64,000 nt of DNA, from positions 620,001 to 684,000 of the forward strand of contig DAJPHG010000001.1 in NCBI GenBank assembly GCA_025992315.1. Direction: 5' to 3'. Positions 44,604 to 52,890 of the stretch are shown one piece after another. Numbering within the stretch: position 1 is the first letter of the stretch; each line of letters opens with the position of its first letter. Both the position numbers and the translations under genes were made by a program. The DNA is from HGM10766 sp900757295 (GTDB lineage: Bacteria > Bacillota_I > Bacilli_A > RF39 > UBA660). The notes below the pieces were generated by a model. That model made no database searches. It was given only the letters and a program-made list of their open reading frames with translations, and was not told where the DNA came from.

Positions 44604-44679
44604 GCCGACATAGCGTAACTGGCAGCGCAACTGACTTGTAATCAGTAGGTTGGGGGTTCGACTCCCTCTGTCGGCACCA
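44604..44679 (+). tRNA. tRNA-Thr (TGT), CCA encoded
   Basis: The acceptor stem GCCGACA/TGTCGGC, anticodon in GACTTGTAATC, and T-arm GGTTCGACTCC are intact. Confidence 0.96.
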
Positions 44680-44687
44680 TTTTTAGT

Positions 44688-44771
44688 GGAGGGATAGCGA
44701 AGTGGTCAAACGCGGCAGACTGTAAATCTGTTCCTTCGGGTTCGATGGTTCAAATCCATCTCCCTCCACCA
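44688..44771 (+). tRNA. tRNA-Tyr (GTA), long variable arm, CCA encoded
   Basis: The acceptor stem GGAGGGA/TCCCTCC, anticodon in GACTGTAAATC, a class II variable arm (TTCCTTCGGG region) and encoded CCA. Confidence 0.95.
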
Positions 44772-44778
44772 CGTTAAT

Positions 44779-44854
44779 TGCCTCGTAGCCAAGTGGTAAG
44801 GCATCAGACTTTGACTCTGACATTCCGCAAGTTCGAACCTTGCCGAGGCAGCCA
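44779..44854 (+). tRNA. tRNA-Gln (TTG), CCA encoded
   Basis: The acceptor stem TGCCTCG/CGAGGCA, anticodon in GACTTTGACTC, and CCA after G73 are present. Confidence 0.95.
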
Positions 44855-44861
44855 TATATTT

Positions 44862-44937
44862 GTCCCGTTAGCTCAGTTGGTAGAGCATTTGACTTTTAAT
44901 CAAAGGGTCATGCGTTCGAGTCGCATACGGGACACCA
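44862..44937 (+). tRNA. tRNA-Lys (TTT), CCA encoded
   Basis: The acceptor stem GTCCCGT/ACGGGAC, anticodon in GACTTTTAATC and T-arm CGTTCGAGTCG are intact. Last of the five-tRNA operon. Confidence 0.96.
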
Positions 44938-44948
44938 TTTTTTGTAAT

Positions 44949-44970
44949 TAAAGCCTTTTGGCTTTTTTAT
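44949..44970 (+). terminator. Terminator of the tRNA operon
   Basis: AAAGCC and GGCTTT with TTTT loop and a T run. Confidence 0.8.
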
Positions 44971-45015
44971 TTTTTTATAAATTATATTTGATTAAGATTA
45001 TTTTATAGTAATTAC

Positions 45016-45045
45016 TTGCTTTTTATTATTAATATATTTTATAAT
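45016..45045 (+). promoter_or_regulatory. Promoter of the thioredoxin-like gene
   Basis: TTGCTT (45016-45021) and TATAAT (45040-45045) with an 18-base spacer. Confidence 0.5.
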
Positions 45046-45064
45046 AAAAAAGGAGGATGATTTT

Positions 45065-45622
45065 GTGGAAAATAATCAAATTATGTTAAAGAAGATTTTA
45101 ATATGTGCGTATATAATAATTGCTTTAATTGTAATTAATACTGTTATTTTAATTTGTAAAGGTAATATTACAACTGGCAATAATTCTTCAACTTCTACTG
45201 AACAAAGTAGTGAATATGATGTAAGTATGATGGAATCAGTTGATCTAAATACTATGTTAAACGATGTATTTAAAAGAAAAGATATACAAGTAGTGTATAT
45301 GGGTAGATCAACTTGTAGTCATTGTGTTTCATTTTTACCAACATTACAAAAAGCACAAAATGAGTTAAATTATACTACTGTTTATCTTGATATTGAAAAA
45401 GTAGATTCTGATAGTGATGATTTCAAAACATTTATTAGTAAATTGGATAAAAAATATACAATGAATGTAAATGGTGAAGATAAAACAGATACATATGGTT
45501 CATTTTATGGTTACACACCAGCAGTATTCTTATATAAAGATGGTAAGATGATTGATGGTAAAATAGGTGAACTTGAATATGATGATTTTGTAAAATGGCT
45601 AAATGACAATGGCATAAAATAG
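45065..45622 (+). CDS. Membrane-anchored thioredoxin-like protein
   Basis: The 185-aa protein has an N-terminal helix (about 8-30) and an outward thioredoxin domain. The redox motif is CSHC (in GRSTCSHCVSFLPTL, about 79-93), and the cis-Pro region is YGYTPAVFLYKDG (about 155). Its spacing resembles bacteriocin-transport accessory (PedC-like) and thiol-disulfide exchange proteins. GGAGG nine bases upstream supports the GTG start. It lies alone between tRNA groups. Confidence 0.8.
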   Translation: MENNQIMLKKILICAYIIIALIVINTVILICKGNITTGNNSSTSTEQSSEYDVSMMESVDLNTMLNDVFKRKDIQVVYMGRSTCSHCVSFLPTLQKAQNELNYTTVYLDIEKVDSDSDDFKTFISKLDKKYTMNVNGEDKTDTYGSFYGYTPAVFLYKDGKMIDGKIGELEYDDFVKWLNDNGIK

Positions 45623-45649
45623 AAATTTTTATAATTTCTTTTTTTATTG
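45619..45649 (+). terminator. Rho-independent terminator
   Basis: AGAAATT and AATTTCT with a short T/A loop, then a T run. Confidence 0.7.
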
Positions 45650-45689
45650 CATTTTTTTTGATGCATACACATAAAATATAAAAAAGATG

Positions 45690-45718
45690 TTGATTTTTAT
45701 TTAAAAAGAATATATAAT
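45690..45718 (+). promoter_or_regulatory. Promoter of tRNA-Arg/tRNA-Pro
   Basis: TTGATT (45690-45695) and TATAAT (45713-45718) with a 17-base spacer. Confidence 0.7.
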
Positions 45719-45751
45719 AAATATGCATTAAGGAAGTGCGCAATAAATATT

Positions 45752-45828
45752 GCGCCCATAGCTCAATTGGATAGAGCGTTTGACTACGGATCAAAAGGTT
45801 AGGGGTTCGACTCCCTTTGGGCGCACCA
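45752..45828 (+). tRNA. tRNA-Arg (ACG), CCA encoded
   Basis: The acceptor stem GCGCCCA/TGGGCGC, anticodon in GACTACGGATC (wobble A34 read as inosine), and T-arm GGTTCGACTCC. The leader bases form an inverted repeat with the tRNA 5' end (45738-45755). Confidence 0.95.
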
Positions 45829-45836
45829 TGTTAATT

Positions 45837-45913
45837 CGAGAAGTAGCACAGCTTGGTAGTGCACTTGGTTTGGGACCAAGGGGTCGCAGGTTCGAATCCT
45901 GTCTTCTCGACCA
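45837..45913 (+). tRNA. tRNA-Pro (TGG), CCA encoded
   Basis: The acceptor stem CGAGAAG/CTTCTCG, anticodon loop TTTGGGA, and T-arm GGTTCGAATCC are intact. Confidence 0.95.
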
Positions 45914-45925
45914 TTTAGTTTTTTC

Positions 45926-45947
45926 ACTCGTTAATCGAGTTTTTTTA
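45926..45947 (+). terminator. Terminator after tRNA-Pro
   Basis: ACTCG-TTAAT-CGAGT followed by seven T residues. Confidence 0.8.
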
Positions 45948-45968
45948 TGTCCCAAAATAAGGGCATGT

Positions 45969-46703
45969 TTAGATTTCTAATTTTTCAAATAGTAGATTTA
46001 TGTATTTTAACTGAATGCAAAATGAAGTTCCGTGATTTTCTATCATATCTTCGGTTTGATGCAAAGTAGTAGTAAATGTCACTCTAATATATCCTAAATA
46101 TATAAGTTCTAAAAACAGTTTGAATGATTTTAATTCAAAAAATTGAATGTTGTTATACCAGAAATATTCTTCATTTTTAAATAATTTACTATCAGCTGTT
46201 ACTATAGCAAGATAATTTAATTTACGTTTTAATTTACTTTCTAAAGTTTGAAAATTCCAATAAGTGATTGAGTCAATTAGGGTGAAATAATAATTAAATA
46301 CTCTTAAAAATAATTTCTTTTTATCAAAGTCAACAAATAAATAAAATCTAAACTTTTGATTTACCAAAGTGAATTTGTGACCATAAACATTAACACATAA
46401 ACGTTTTTTCATTTTATCTGATTTATCATTGTATCCAAATTTACAAACTAGTCTTTTTGTTTCTAAATTACTTTTTCCATCTGGTGAAGCATGAAATAAT
46501 GTTATCCAAGATTTACTATTATTTCTTTTTGTTTTTAGCTCTATTCCCAAATAATCTGGTTCCTCTAAAAAATCTTCTTTTTTTCCTAATAATTTTTCAA
46601 ACGTTATTCCTATCCCAGAAGTTCCTTTTCTTACAGTTTTTATCCATCCTTTATCTTTTATTTTATTAAACTCCTCTAATAAATTATTAAAATTATTATA
46701 CAT
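45969..46703 (-). CDS. Solitary MvaI/BcnI-like restriction endonuclease
   Basis: The 244-aa protein looks like the MvaI/BcnI (MutH-like) restriction endonuclease family. Its N-terminal GWIKTVRKGTSGIGITFEKL and following catalytic EEPDYLGIELKTKR supply the acidic residues and the E-x-K needed for metal-dependent DNA cleavage. A later SWITLFHASPDG block fits the same family. No DNA methyltransferase gene is beside it or in this window. GGGAGG precedes the ATG. It sits between tRNA-Pro and the nfeD operon, a typical insertion spot. Confidence 0.7.
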   Translation of the reverse strand: MYNNFNNLLEEFNKIKDKGWIKTVRKGTSGIGITFEKLLGKKEDFLEEPDYLGIELKTKRNNSKSWITLFHASPDGKSNLETKRLVCKFGYNDKSDKMKKRLCVNVYGHKFTLVNQKFRFYLFVDFDKKKLFLRVFNYYFTLIDSITYWNFQTLESKLKRKLNYLAIVTADSKLFKNEEYFWYNNIQFFELKSFKLFLELIYLGYIRVTFTTTLHQTEDMIENHGTSFCIQLKYINLLFEKLEI

Positions 46704-46826
46704 AAAAAATTCCTCCCTGAAGAATATATTTTACATTAATTAATTGAGAGAAATGTCGAATAATGAAAAGTGACATGTAGTAATATTTTTTCCCTTGTAG
46801 TATAATATTTTTAGAAAGGAGTACTT

Positions 46827-47258
46827 ATGGTTATTGCATGGATAATTCTATTTTTATTATTACTTTTTATTGAAATTATAACAGTAAATTTAGTAACTAT
46901 TTGGTTTGCTTTAGGCGCTTTAATAGCTGTTATATGTTATGTTATATATCCATCAGGTTTTATATCAGCAATTGCTTTTATTATTTTTAGCATTGTATCA
47001 TTAATACTAACTAAACCTTTAATAAAGAAGTTTCGAGTTAATAATATTGAGCCAACAAATCTAGATATGGTAATTGGTAAAACTGCTTTAGTAACAAAAG
47101 AAATAGAAAAATTAGAGCCTGGAGAAGTTAAAGTTGATGGTAAGTTATGGTCAGCTATTTCAGAAAAGAAAATATTAAAAAATAAGTTAGTTAAAGTTAA
47201 GACTATTAAAGGAGTTAAATTAATAGTCGAAGAAGTTAGAGAGGAAGATGATAAATGA
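46827..47258 (+). CDS. NfeD-like membrane protein
   Basis: This 143-aa protein has two to three N-terminal helices (about 3-22, 25-43, 45-66) and a C-terminal OB-type domain (GKTALVTKEIEKLEPGEVKV, then SEKKILKNKLVKVKTIKGVK). Short NfeD proteins work with SPFH-type stomatins in membrane microdomains. AAAGGAG precedes the ATG. Its TGA overlaps the ATG of the SPFH gene. Confidence 0.88.
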   Translation: MVIAWIILFLLLLFIEIITVNLVTIWFALGALIAVICYVIYPSGFISAIAFIIFSIVSLILTKPLIKKFRVNNIEPTNLDMVIGKTALVTKEIEKLEPGEVKVDGKLWSAISEKKILKNKLVKVKTIKGVKLIVEEVREEDDK

Positions 47259-48151
47259 TATTTTTATTTTTGTTGATTGTTATAATAGTTGTTATTGTTT
47301 TAGGAATAAAAATAATTCCACAGTCAGAGGCTAAGGTTATAGAAAGACTTGGTGCATATAATAATACTTTACAAACTGGTGTACACTATGTTTTCCCAAT
47401 TATTGATAGAGTTGCTGCAACAGTATCTTTAAAAGAAAAGGTTAAAGATTTTGCTCCTCAACCTGTTATTACTAAAGATAATGTTACCATGCAAATAGAT
47501 ACAGTTGTTTATTTTCAAATTACTGATCCTAAACTATATACTTATGGAGTTGAGAATCCTATAAATGCTATTGAAAATTTAACTGCAACTACTTTACGTA
47601 ATATAATAGGAGAATTAGAATTGGATGAAACATTGACATCTAGAGATATAATTAATACTAAAATGCGTTCTATTTTAGATGAAGCTACTGATCCTTGGGG
47701 AATTAAGGTTAATAGAGTTGAAGTTAAAAATATAATACCTCCTCATGATATTCAAGAAGCTATGGAAAAACAAATGCGTGCTGAACGTGAAAGAAGAGAA
47801 GCAATACTTAAAGCAGAAGGTGAAAAGAAAGCTGCAATTTTAATTGCTGAAGGAGAAAAGGAAAGTGCTATTTTAAGAGCAGATGCAAAACGAGAATCTC
47901 ATATTAAAGAAGCAGAAGGTGAAGCTGAAGCAATAATAAAGATTCAGGAAGCAACAGCTCGAGGAATTAAATTATTGAAAGAAGCTAAAGCTGATGAAGC
48001 AGTATTAAAATTGAAAAGTTTTGAAACGTTCCAAGAAGTAGCAAATGGTCAAGCAACAAAAATTATTATTCCAAGTGATTTGCAAAATTTAGCTACTGTT
48101 GGTACAGTTATATCTGATATGATTGAAAGTAAAAAAACAAACAATAAATAG
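47255..48151 (+). CDS. SPFH/band 7 family protein (stomatin-like)
   Basis: The 298-aa protein has one N-terminal helix (about 2-20) and the band 7 domain (about 25-185), with IPQSEAKVIERLGAYNNTL, DNVTMQIDTVVYFQI and DPWGIKVNRVEVKNI. An Ala/Glu-rich helical stalk (about 170-260, ILKAEGEKKAAILIAEGEK) follows. Such proteins oligomerise into membrane scaffolds. It is co-translated with the NfeD-like gene, its usual partner. Confidence 0.93.
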   Translation: MIFLFLLIVIIVVIVLGIKIIPQSEAKVIERLGAYNNTLQTGVHYVFPIIDRVAATVSLKEKVKDFAPQPVITKDNVTMQIDTVVYFQITDPKLYTYGVENPINAIENLTATTLRNIIGELELDETLTSRDIINTKMRSILDEATDPWGIKVNRVEVKNIIPPHDIQEAMEKQMRAERERREAILKAEGEKKAAILIAEGEKESAILRADAKRESHIKEAEGEAEAIIKIQEATARGIKLLKEAKADEAVLKLKSFETFQEVANGQATKIIIPSDLQNLATVGTVISDMIESKKTNNK

Positions 48152-48157
48152 ATATTT

Positions 48158-48832
48158 ATGATAAAAATAATTCCAGTTTTAAATAATTGGGATTTTTCTT
48201 TGATTTTTTTAGATATTTTATATATACTAATAATGATGCTTATGAACATAATGAATATTTTAGTTACAATTAATAATTATATAGATTACTTAATAGCTAG
48301 TTTGGGTATTTATGGGCCTATATTAGGTTGTTTACTTATTTGCGTGGAATCTATATTACCATTTTTGCCATTATCTGCTTTTATTACTTTAAATTTTTTA
48401 GCTTTTGGTAATTTTTTTGGCTTTGTAATATCTTGGTTTTTTACTGTTGTTGGATGTATGATGTCGTTTTTTATTTTTAGAAAAACAGTAAAAAAATGGT
48501 TTGATAGAAAAATAAAAGATAAAAAAAGAATTGAAAATATCATGAAAACTATTAACAAAGTAAATTTTTCCCAATTAGTTGTTATTATAGCCATTCCTTT
48601 TACTCCAGCATTTTTGGTTAATATAGCTGCTGGTTTATCTAAAATTAGTTATAAAAAGTTTTTGTGTGCTTTATTAATTGGAAAAATATTTTTAGTATAT
48701 TTTTGGGGATATATTGGTGTATCTTTAATTCAAAGTTTTTCTCAACCAATTATCATTTTACGTGTTATAATACTAATGATAGTAGCTTATTTTATTAGTT
48801 ATTTTATAAATAAGAAATTTAAGTTGGATTAG
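48158..48832 (+). CDS. VTT-domain (TVP38/DedA-like) membrane protein
   Basis: The 224-aa polytopic protein has a central VTT-type domain: LGCLLICVESILPFLPLSAF, AFGNFFGFVISWFFTVVG, then SQLVVIIAIPFTPAFLVNIA. It is related to DedA/TMEM64 proteins, implicated in lipid transport. The start is uncertain: the ATG at 48158 has no good ribosome site and ATGs at 48233-48245 are alternatives. It may be read through from the SPFH gene seven bases upstream. Confidence 0.75.
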   Translation: MIKIIPVLNNWDFSLIFLDILYILIMMLMNIMNILVTINNYIDYLIASLGIYGPILGCLLICVESILPFLPLSAFITLNFLAFGNFFGFVISWFFTVVGCMMSFFIFRKTVKKWFDRKIKDKKRIENIMKTINKVNFSQLVVIIAIPFTPAFLVNIAAGLSKISYKKFLCALLIGKIFLVYFWGYIGVSLIQSFSQPIIILRVIILMIVAYFISYFINKKFKLD

Positions 48833-48848
48833 AAAGATTAGGTAGTGT

Positions 48849-49943
48849 ATGGAGTATATAATAGTAGGATTGTTAATATTAATTTTAATTTGTATAATTA
48901 TTTTGTTAATAAAAAGTGGAAGTAAAACTCCTATTGTAGAAAAATTAGGACGTTTTGAAACAGATATTACAAAGGAAATAGGTAATTTTAAGGTTGATTT
49001 TTCTCATGATCTTAGGGATGATTTTGATAAATTAAATGAAAGAATAGAAAATAAACTATTGATGATTAATGAGAAAGTTAATGAACGAATAGATCAAAAT
49101 TTTGAAAAAACTAATAAAACTTTTAATAATATATTAGAAAGAATTTCAAAAATCGATGAAGCTCAAAAGAAGATTGATAGTTTATCTACAGAAATAATTA
49201 GTTTACAGAGTGTTTTAACCGATAAAAAAACTCGTGGTATTTTTGGAGAAGTTAATTTAAATTATATTTTAACTAGTGTATTTGGTGAAAAGAATGATAG
49301 AATTTATCAAACTCAATATAAATTTGATAATGGATTTATAGCTGATGCTGTTGTTTTTGCACCAGAACCTTTAGGAACAATAGCAATTGATTCTAAGTTT
49401 CCTTTAGAGAATTATGAAAAAATGACTGATAAAACTTTATCTAAAGAATTAAGAATGACTGCAGAGAAATTATTTAAAGCAGATGTAAAAAAACATATTG
49501 ATGCAATCAATAGTAAATATATTATTCCAGGTGTAACTACACAAGAAGCAATTATGTTTTTACCAGCAGAAGCAATTTTTGCTGAGATAAATGCTTATCA
49601 TTCTGACCTTTTAAATTATGCTTATAATAAAAAAATTTGGATAACTTCACCTACGACGTTAATGAGTACTTTGACAATAATTCAAATGATTTTAAAAAAT
49701 ATGGAAAGAGATAAATATGCTAAAGTTATACATGAAGAATTAAATAAATTAGGCATTGAGTTTGAAAAATATAGAATTAGATGGGATAAGTTATCAAGAA
49801 GTATAGACTCTGTTACTAAGGATGTTAAGGACATTCATATTACGACTCAAAAGATTACAAAACGTTTTGATTCTATTAATAGTGTTAATTTGGATAAGAA
49901 TCTTTTAGAAGATAATAAAAACGATAGGATGGATTTGAAGTAA
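48849..49943 (+). CDS. rmuC: RmuC-family DNA recombination protein
   Basis: The 364-aa protein has an N-terminal helix (about 3-22), a long coiled coil (about 40-130), and the RmuC nuclease-like domain. That domain includes RGIFGEVNLNYILTSVFGE, DAVVFAPEPLGTIAIDSKFP and a VTTQEAIMFLPAEAIFAEIN block. RmuC limits DNA inversions at short inverted repeats. The start of the next gene overlaps its stop by one base. Confidence 0.9.
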   Translation: MEYIIVGLLILILICIIILLIKSGSKTPIVEKLGRFETDITKEIGNFKVDFSHDLRDDFDKLNERIENKLLMINEKVNERIDQNFEKTNKTFNNILERISKIDEAQKKIDSLSTEIISLQSVLTDKKTRGIFGEVNLNYILTSVFGEKNDRIYQTQYKFDNGFIADAVVFAPEPLGTIAIDSKFPLENYEKMTDKTLSKELRMTAEKLFKADVKKHIDAINSKYIIPGVTTQEAIMFLPAEAIFAEINAYHSDLLNYAYNKKIWITSPTTLMSTLTIIQMILKNMERDKYAKVIHEELNKLGIEFEKYRIRWDKLSRSIDSVTKDVKDIHITTQKITKRFDSINSVNLDKNLLEDNKNDRMDLK

Positions 49944-51241
49944 TGAATAAGAATAAAAATGAAAAAAGAATTAGTTTTATAACTATAGTGCTGTGTTTAA
50001 TTTTACTTCCTTGTTTAGGAGTCTTGATTACAATTGGTTTTAATTCAAACTATTTAATTACTAAGTTTTTTCATAGATGTTTGATTGGCGTTAGTTGTAT
50101 AATCGTACCTATTTTTGGCTATAGTATTTATTTGTATTTTAGAAATAGAAAAGCATCTAATAGATTGAAAACTATAAAAAGAGTAATTTTATCAATCTTT
50201 TTATCATTATATGTTGGTGGATGCTTAGCATTTGTCATATTGCTATATGGGCCTTATAATGGCTTTAGAACATGGCTTATTACTACGGCAATGCAAACAA
50301 TGAATCATCAATATTTATGTAAATGGTTTTATAATGATAAACAAATTACTAAAGTTATGGGAGAAAATGTAGTTATTGAAAGTGGAGAGAGTACTAAAAC
50401 TGAAATGGTTACAAAGAAAAGAGCAACTACTTTTATTGATAAATATGATAAAGAAATTTTAGACGTTGATGTTAATCTTCCTTATAAAATCATTGAATTA
50501 GAAGTTAATGGTTGTAAAGGTTATTTGGCTGCTGTATACGATCCATCAAAAGTTAAGTTAGCTGTTACTTCAATGCTTGGAAGAAGTGGGGAGTATGTTA
50601 CTACTATGGCTGAAAAAAATGATGCATATTTAGCTATTAATGGTGGAGGCTTTTATGATCCTAACTATAGTAGCAGTGGTGGAATGCCAACAAGTATTAC
50701 TATTTCTGGTGGAAAGATAGTTACAAATAATCAATATAGTGCTTATAATCAGGGCGGCGGTATTATTGGTTTTACTGAAGATGATGTATTGGTCTTATTA
50801 AAAAATAAAACAGCTCAACAAGCTTTAGATATGGGTGTTAGAGATGCAATATCATGGGGACCATTTTTAATTGTTAATGGTAAACAATCTTTTATCCGTG
50901 GTAATGGCGGATGGGGCTATGCTGCTAGAAGTGCTATTGGGCAAAGAGAAGATGGAATTGTTTTATTATTGGTTGTAAGTTCTAATAGAACAAGAACTAA
51001 AGGTGCTGATATGGTTGATTTGGCAGAAATAATGAAAAGATATCATGCTATAAATGCAGCAAATTTAGATGGTGGTACTTCTACTGTTATGGTTTTACCT
51101 AAAAAGGAAGCACAAGAAAAATATGATTCTCCATGCAGTGATAGAAAAAATGAAGCATATTGTTGGATTAATACTCCGTATGATTCTAGTGGTGCTTTGA
51201 AAACACGTGCTATTTCTGATGCTTGGGTAGTTTTAAAATAA
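49943..51241 (+). CDS. Phosphodiester glycosidase (NAGPA) family protein, membrane anchored
   Basis: The 432-aa protein has N-terminal helices (about 13-35, 45-65, 78-100). An outward NAGPA-type domain (PF09992) follows: AINGGGFYDPNYSSSGGMPT, then DAISWGPFLIVNGKQSF and the catalytic-region NAANLDGGTSTVMVL. Such enzymes cut phosphodiester-linked sugars in cell-wall polymers. Its ATG overlaps the RmuC stop by one base. A bidirectional terminator follows. Confidence 0.88.
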   Translation: MNKNKNEKRISFITIVLCLILLPCLGVLITIGFNSNYLITKFFHRCLIGVSCIIVPIFGYSIYLYFRNRKASNRLKTIKRVILSIFLSLYVGGCLAFVILLYGPYNGFRTWLITTAMQTMNHQYLCKWFYNDKQITKVMGENVVIESGESTKTEMVTKKRATTFIDKYDKEILDVDVNLPYKIIELEVNGCKGYLAAVYDPSKVKLAVTSMLGRSGEYVTTMAEKNDAYLAINGGGFYDPNYSSSGGMPTSITISGGKIVTNNQYSAYNQGGGIIGFTEDDVLVLLKNKTAQQALDMGVRDAISWGPFLIVNGKQSFIRGNGGWGYAARSAIGQREDGIVLLLVVSSNRTRTKGADMVDLAEIMKRYHAINAANLDGGTSTVMVLPKKEAQEKYDSPCSDRKNEAYCWINTPYDSSGALKTRAISDAWVVLK

Positions 51242-51278
51242 AAAAACTAAATGATTTTTACCATTTAGTTTTTTTATT
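51242..51278. terminator. Bidirectional terminator
   Basis: AACTAAATG and CATTTAGTT with A and T runs on both sides, between convergent genes. Confidence 0.85.
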
Positions 51279-51810
51279 GTTTTAAGTTTTGGCTACTTTG
51301 AATTTCTAAACTTCTTGATTGTAAATCATTTAAAACAAATTCATAAAATTTTTCTTTAGAAATATTAGCGTTATGTAATTGGGGTAATGTATTAATTGGT
51401 TTAGTAGAATAATCAAAAGTAATTTCTGAAGTAATAGAGTCAATATCAATATTTATATTTGTACGTTGTATATATTCTTCTAATGGTTCTAAACCCATAA
51501 TACTTCTAAATAGTTCAACATTGTTTAAATCATAGATAGGAATGATATTAGGCTGTCTAAATTGAGTGCCAAATATTTGTTTAAAGCCCATATTAACTGC
51601 TATTCTATCTATGAAATAAGCAAAATTTTTTTTATTCATTTTTCCTTCATTAACTGCTTTTTGCATTAAGGGGAGATAGTATGTTTGAATATCTACATGA
51701 CGATCAGCGTGTTGCAAAGCACCAAATAAAATCCAGCCTGCTTTTGCAGTTAATATTGAATTATCAATAAAGCCATATTTGTCTATAATTTGATAATTAT
51801 CTAAAATAAA
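51274..51810 (-). pseudogene. DUF6624 protein lacking a canonical start, probably 5'-truncated
   Basis: The first usable start is a TTG at 51717, but good homology-like sequence extends upstream in the same frame to 51810 (IIDKYGFIDNSILTAKAGWI-LFGALQHADRH). DUF6624 proteins typically contain IIDKYG and VQHAD. The upstream frame contains no ATG, GTG or TTG before a TAA at 51811-51813. It overlaps the end of uppP by about ten bases. Either the gene has lost its N-terminus or it starts at an ATT at 51807. Later motifs (YYLPLMQKAVNEGKMNKKNF; MGLEPLEEYI) are intact. Confidence 0.6.
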
Positions 51811-52612
51811 TTAAAGTAAACAATCCCATTAAAATACAATATATAGAGAATTTCCATAACTTACCATTTTTAACTATTTTAGATAACCATTTATATGCAA
51901 AGTAGGTTACTATTAAAGAACAAATAAATCCAATAGTATAAGGCATTAATAATGTAGATGTTTGACTGCTTTTAAATAGATCTAATGCTCCTAATCCAAA
52001 TGAAGCTAAACTAACAGGGAAGTATAACATGAATGTGTATTTTAAAGCTGTTTCTCTTTTAAAATCACGAAGTAAGCAGCCTACTAAAACTGTACCACTT
52101 CTACTTATTCCTGGAAATAATGCAACTGCTTGTAATAATCCAATCAAAATGGCATCTAAATATGTTATATCTTTATCGTCTTTAGATCCTTTTATATTTT
52201 TTATAATAAAAAGTGCTAAAGCCGTAATTAGAAATGCAAATCCGACAATTTTTGGTGTTGCTAAAATAGATTCTATCTTGTCTTTAAATAGTATTCCGGC
52301 AATTCCTACTGGGATCGATCCGATTACTATTAACATACAATATTTAAAATCATCTTTATATTTTTTTCTGTTATCTTTTTGACCAAATAAATATAAAAAG
52401 AAACTTTTAATTAATTTTATTATATCTTTTCTAAAGATAAATAATATTGCAATGAATGAAGCAAAATTTACAACAATTTCAAAATTTAAATCATTAAACA
52501 TATTAGTGTTAAATAAATTTTTAAATACTAATAAATGTCCTGAAGAGGAAATTGGAAGAGGTTCTGTTAACCCTTGAATTATACCTAATATGGCATATTT
52601 TATTAAATTCAT
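51797..52612 (-). CDS. uppP: Undecaprenyl-diphosphatase UppP (BacA)
   Basis: The 271-aa, eight-helix membrane enzyme removes a phosphate from undecaprenyl pyrophosphate to recycle the cell-wall lipid carrier. Diagnostic motifs are IIQGLTEPLPISSSGHLLVF (about 12-31) and FPGISRSGTVLVGCLLRDF (about 166-184). Length is typical. Confidence 0.95.
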   Translation of the reverse strand: MNLIKYAILGIIQGLTEPLPISSSGHLLVFKNLFNTNMFNDLNFEIVVNFASFIAILFIFRKDIIKLIKSFFLYLFGQKDNRKKYKDDFKYCMLIVIGSIPVGIAGILFKDKIESILATPKIVGFAFLITALALFIIKNIKGSKDDKDITYLDAILIGLLQAVALFPGISRSGTVLVGCLLRDFKRETALKYTFMLYFPVSLASFGLGALDLFKSSQTSTLLMPYTIGFICSLIVTYFAYKWLSKIVKNGKLWKFSIYCILMGLFTLIYFR

Positions 52613-52683
52613 ATTTTATCACCTATTTAATTATATAATAAATTTTAAATTTAATAAATAAAATATTATAGGTGTTTTATTAT

Positions 52684-52890
52684 ATGATTAAATTTTTTTT
52701 ATTTCTTTTTGGTATCCTTTTATGCTCAATTTCTTTAACTTTTTGTATTCTTTATTTAAATTTACTAATAATAGGGTATAGTTTTTTTGATTATGTTAAG
52801 TTTATAAGTAGAAGTTTTGTAAGTATCTGTTTCATTATTGGCAGTATATGCATATATATATCTATAAAAAGGTGGGGTATAAAAAAATGA
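52684..52890 (+). CDS. Small two-helix membrane protein
   Basis: The 68-aa protein has two hydrophobic helices (about 2-32 and 45-62) and a basic C-terminus. TAGGTG nine bases upstream supports the ATG at 52684. Its TGA overlaps the ATG of the DUF3603 gene, so they are co-translated. No family is recognised. Confidence 0.6.
   Translation: MIKFFLFLFGILLCSISLTFCILYLNLLIIGYSFFDYVKFISRSFVSICFIIGSICIYISIKRWGIKK

Noticed and set aside
45435..45794. Minus-strand open frame across the thioredoxin-like gene and a tRNA
   Set aside because: It runs through the tRNA-Arg gene and its terminator, so it is a shadow.
45780..45980. Plus-strand open frame over tRNA-Arg and tRNA-Pro
   Set aside because: The translation is simply the tRNA sequences read as codons.
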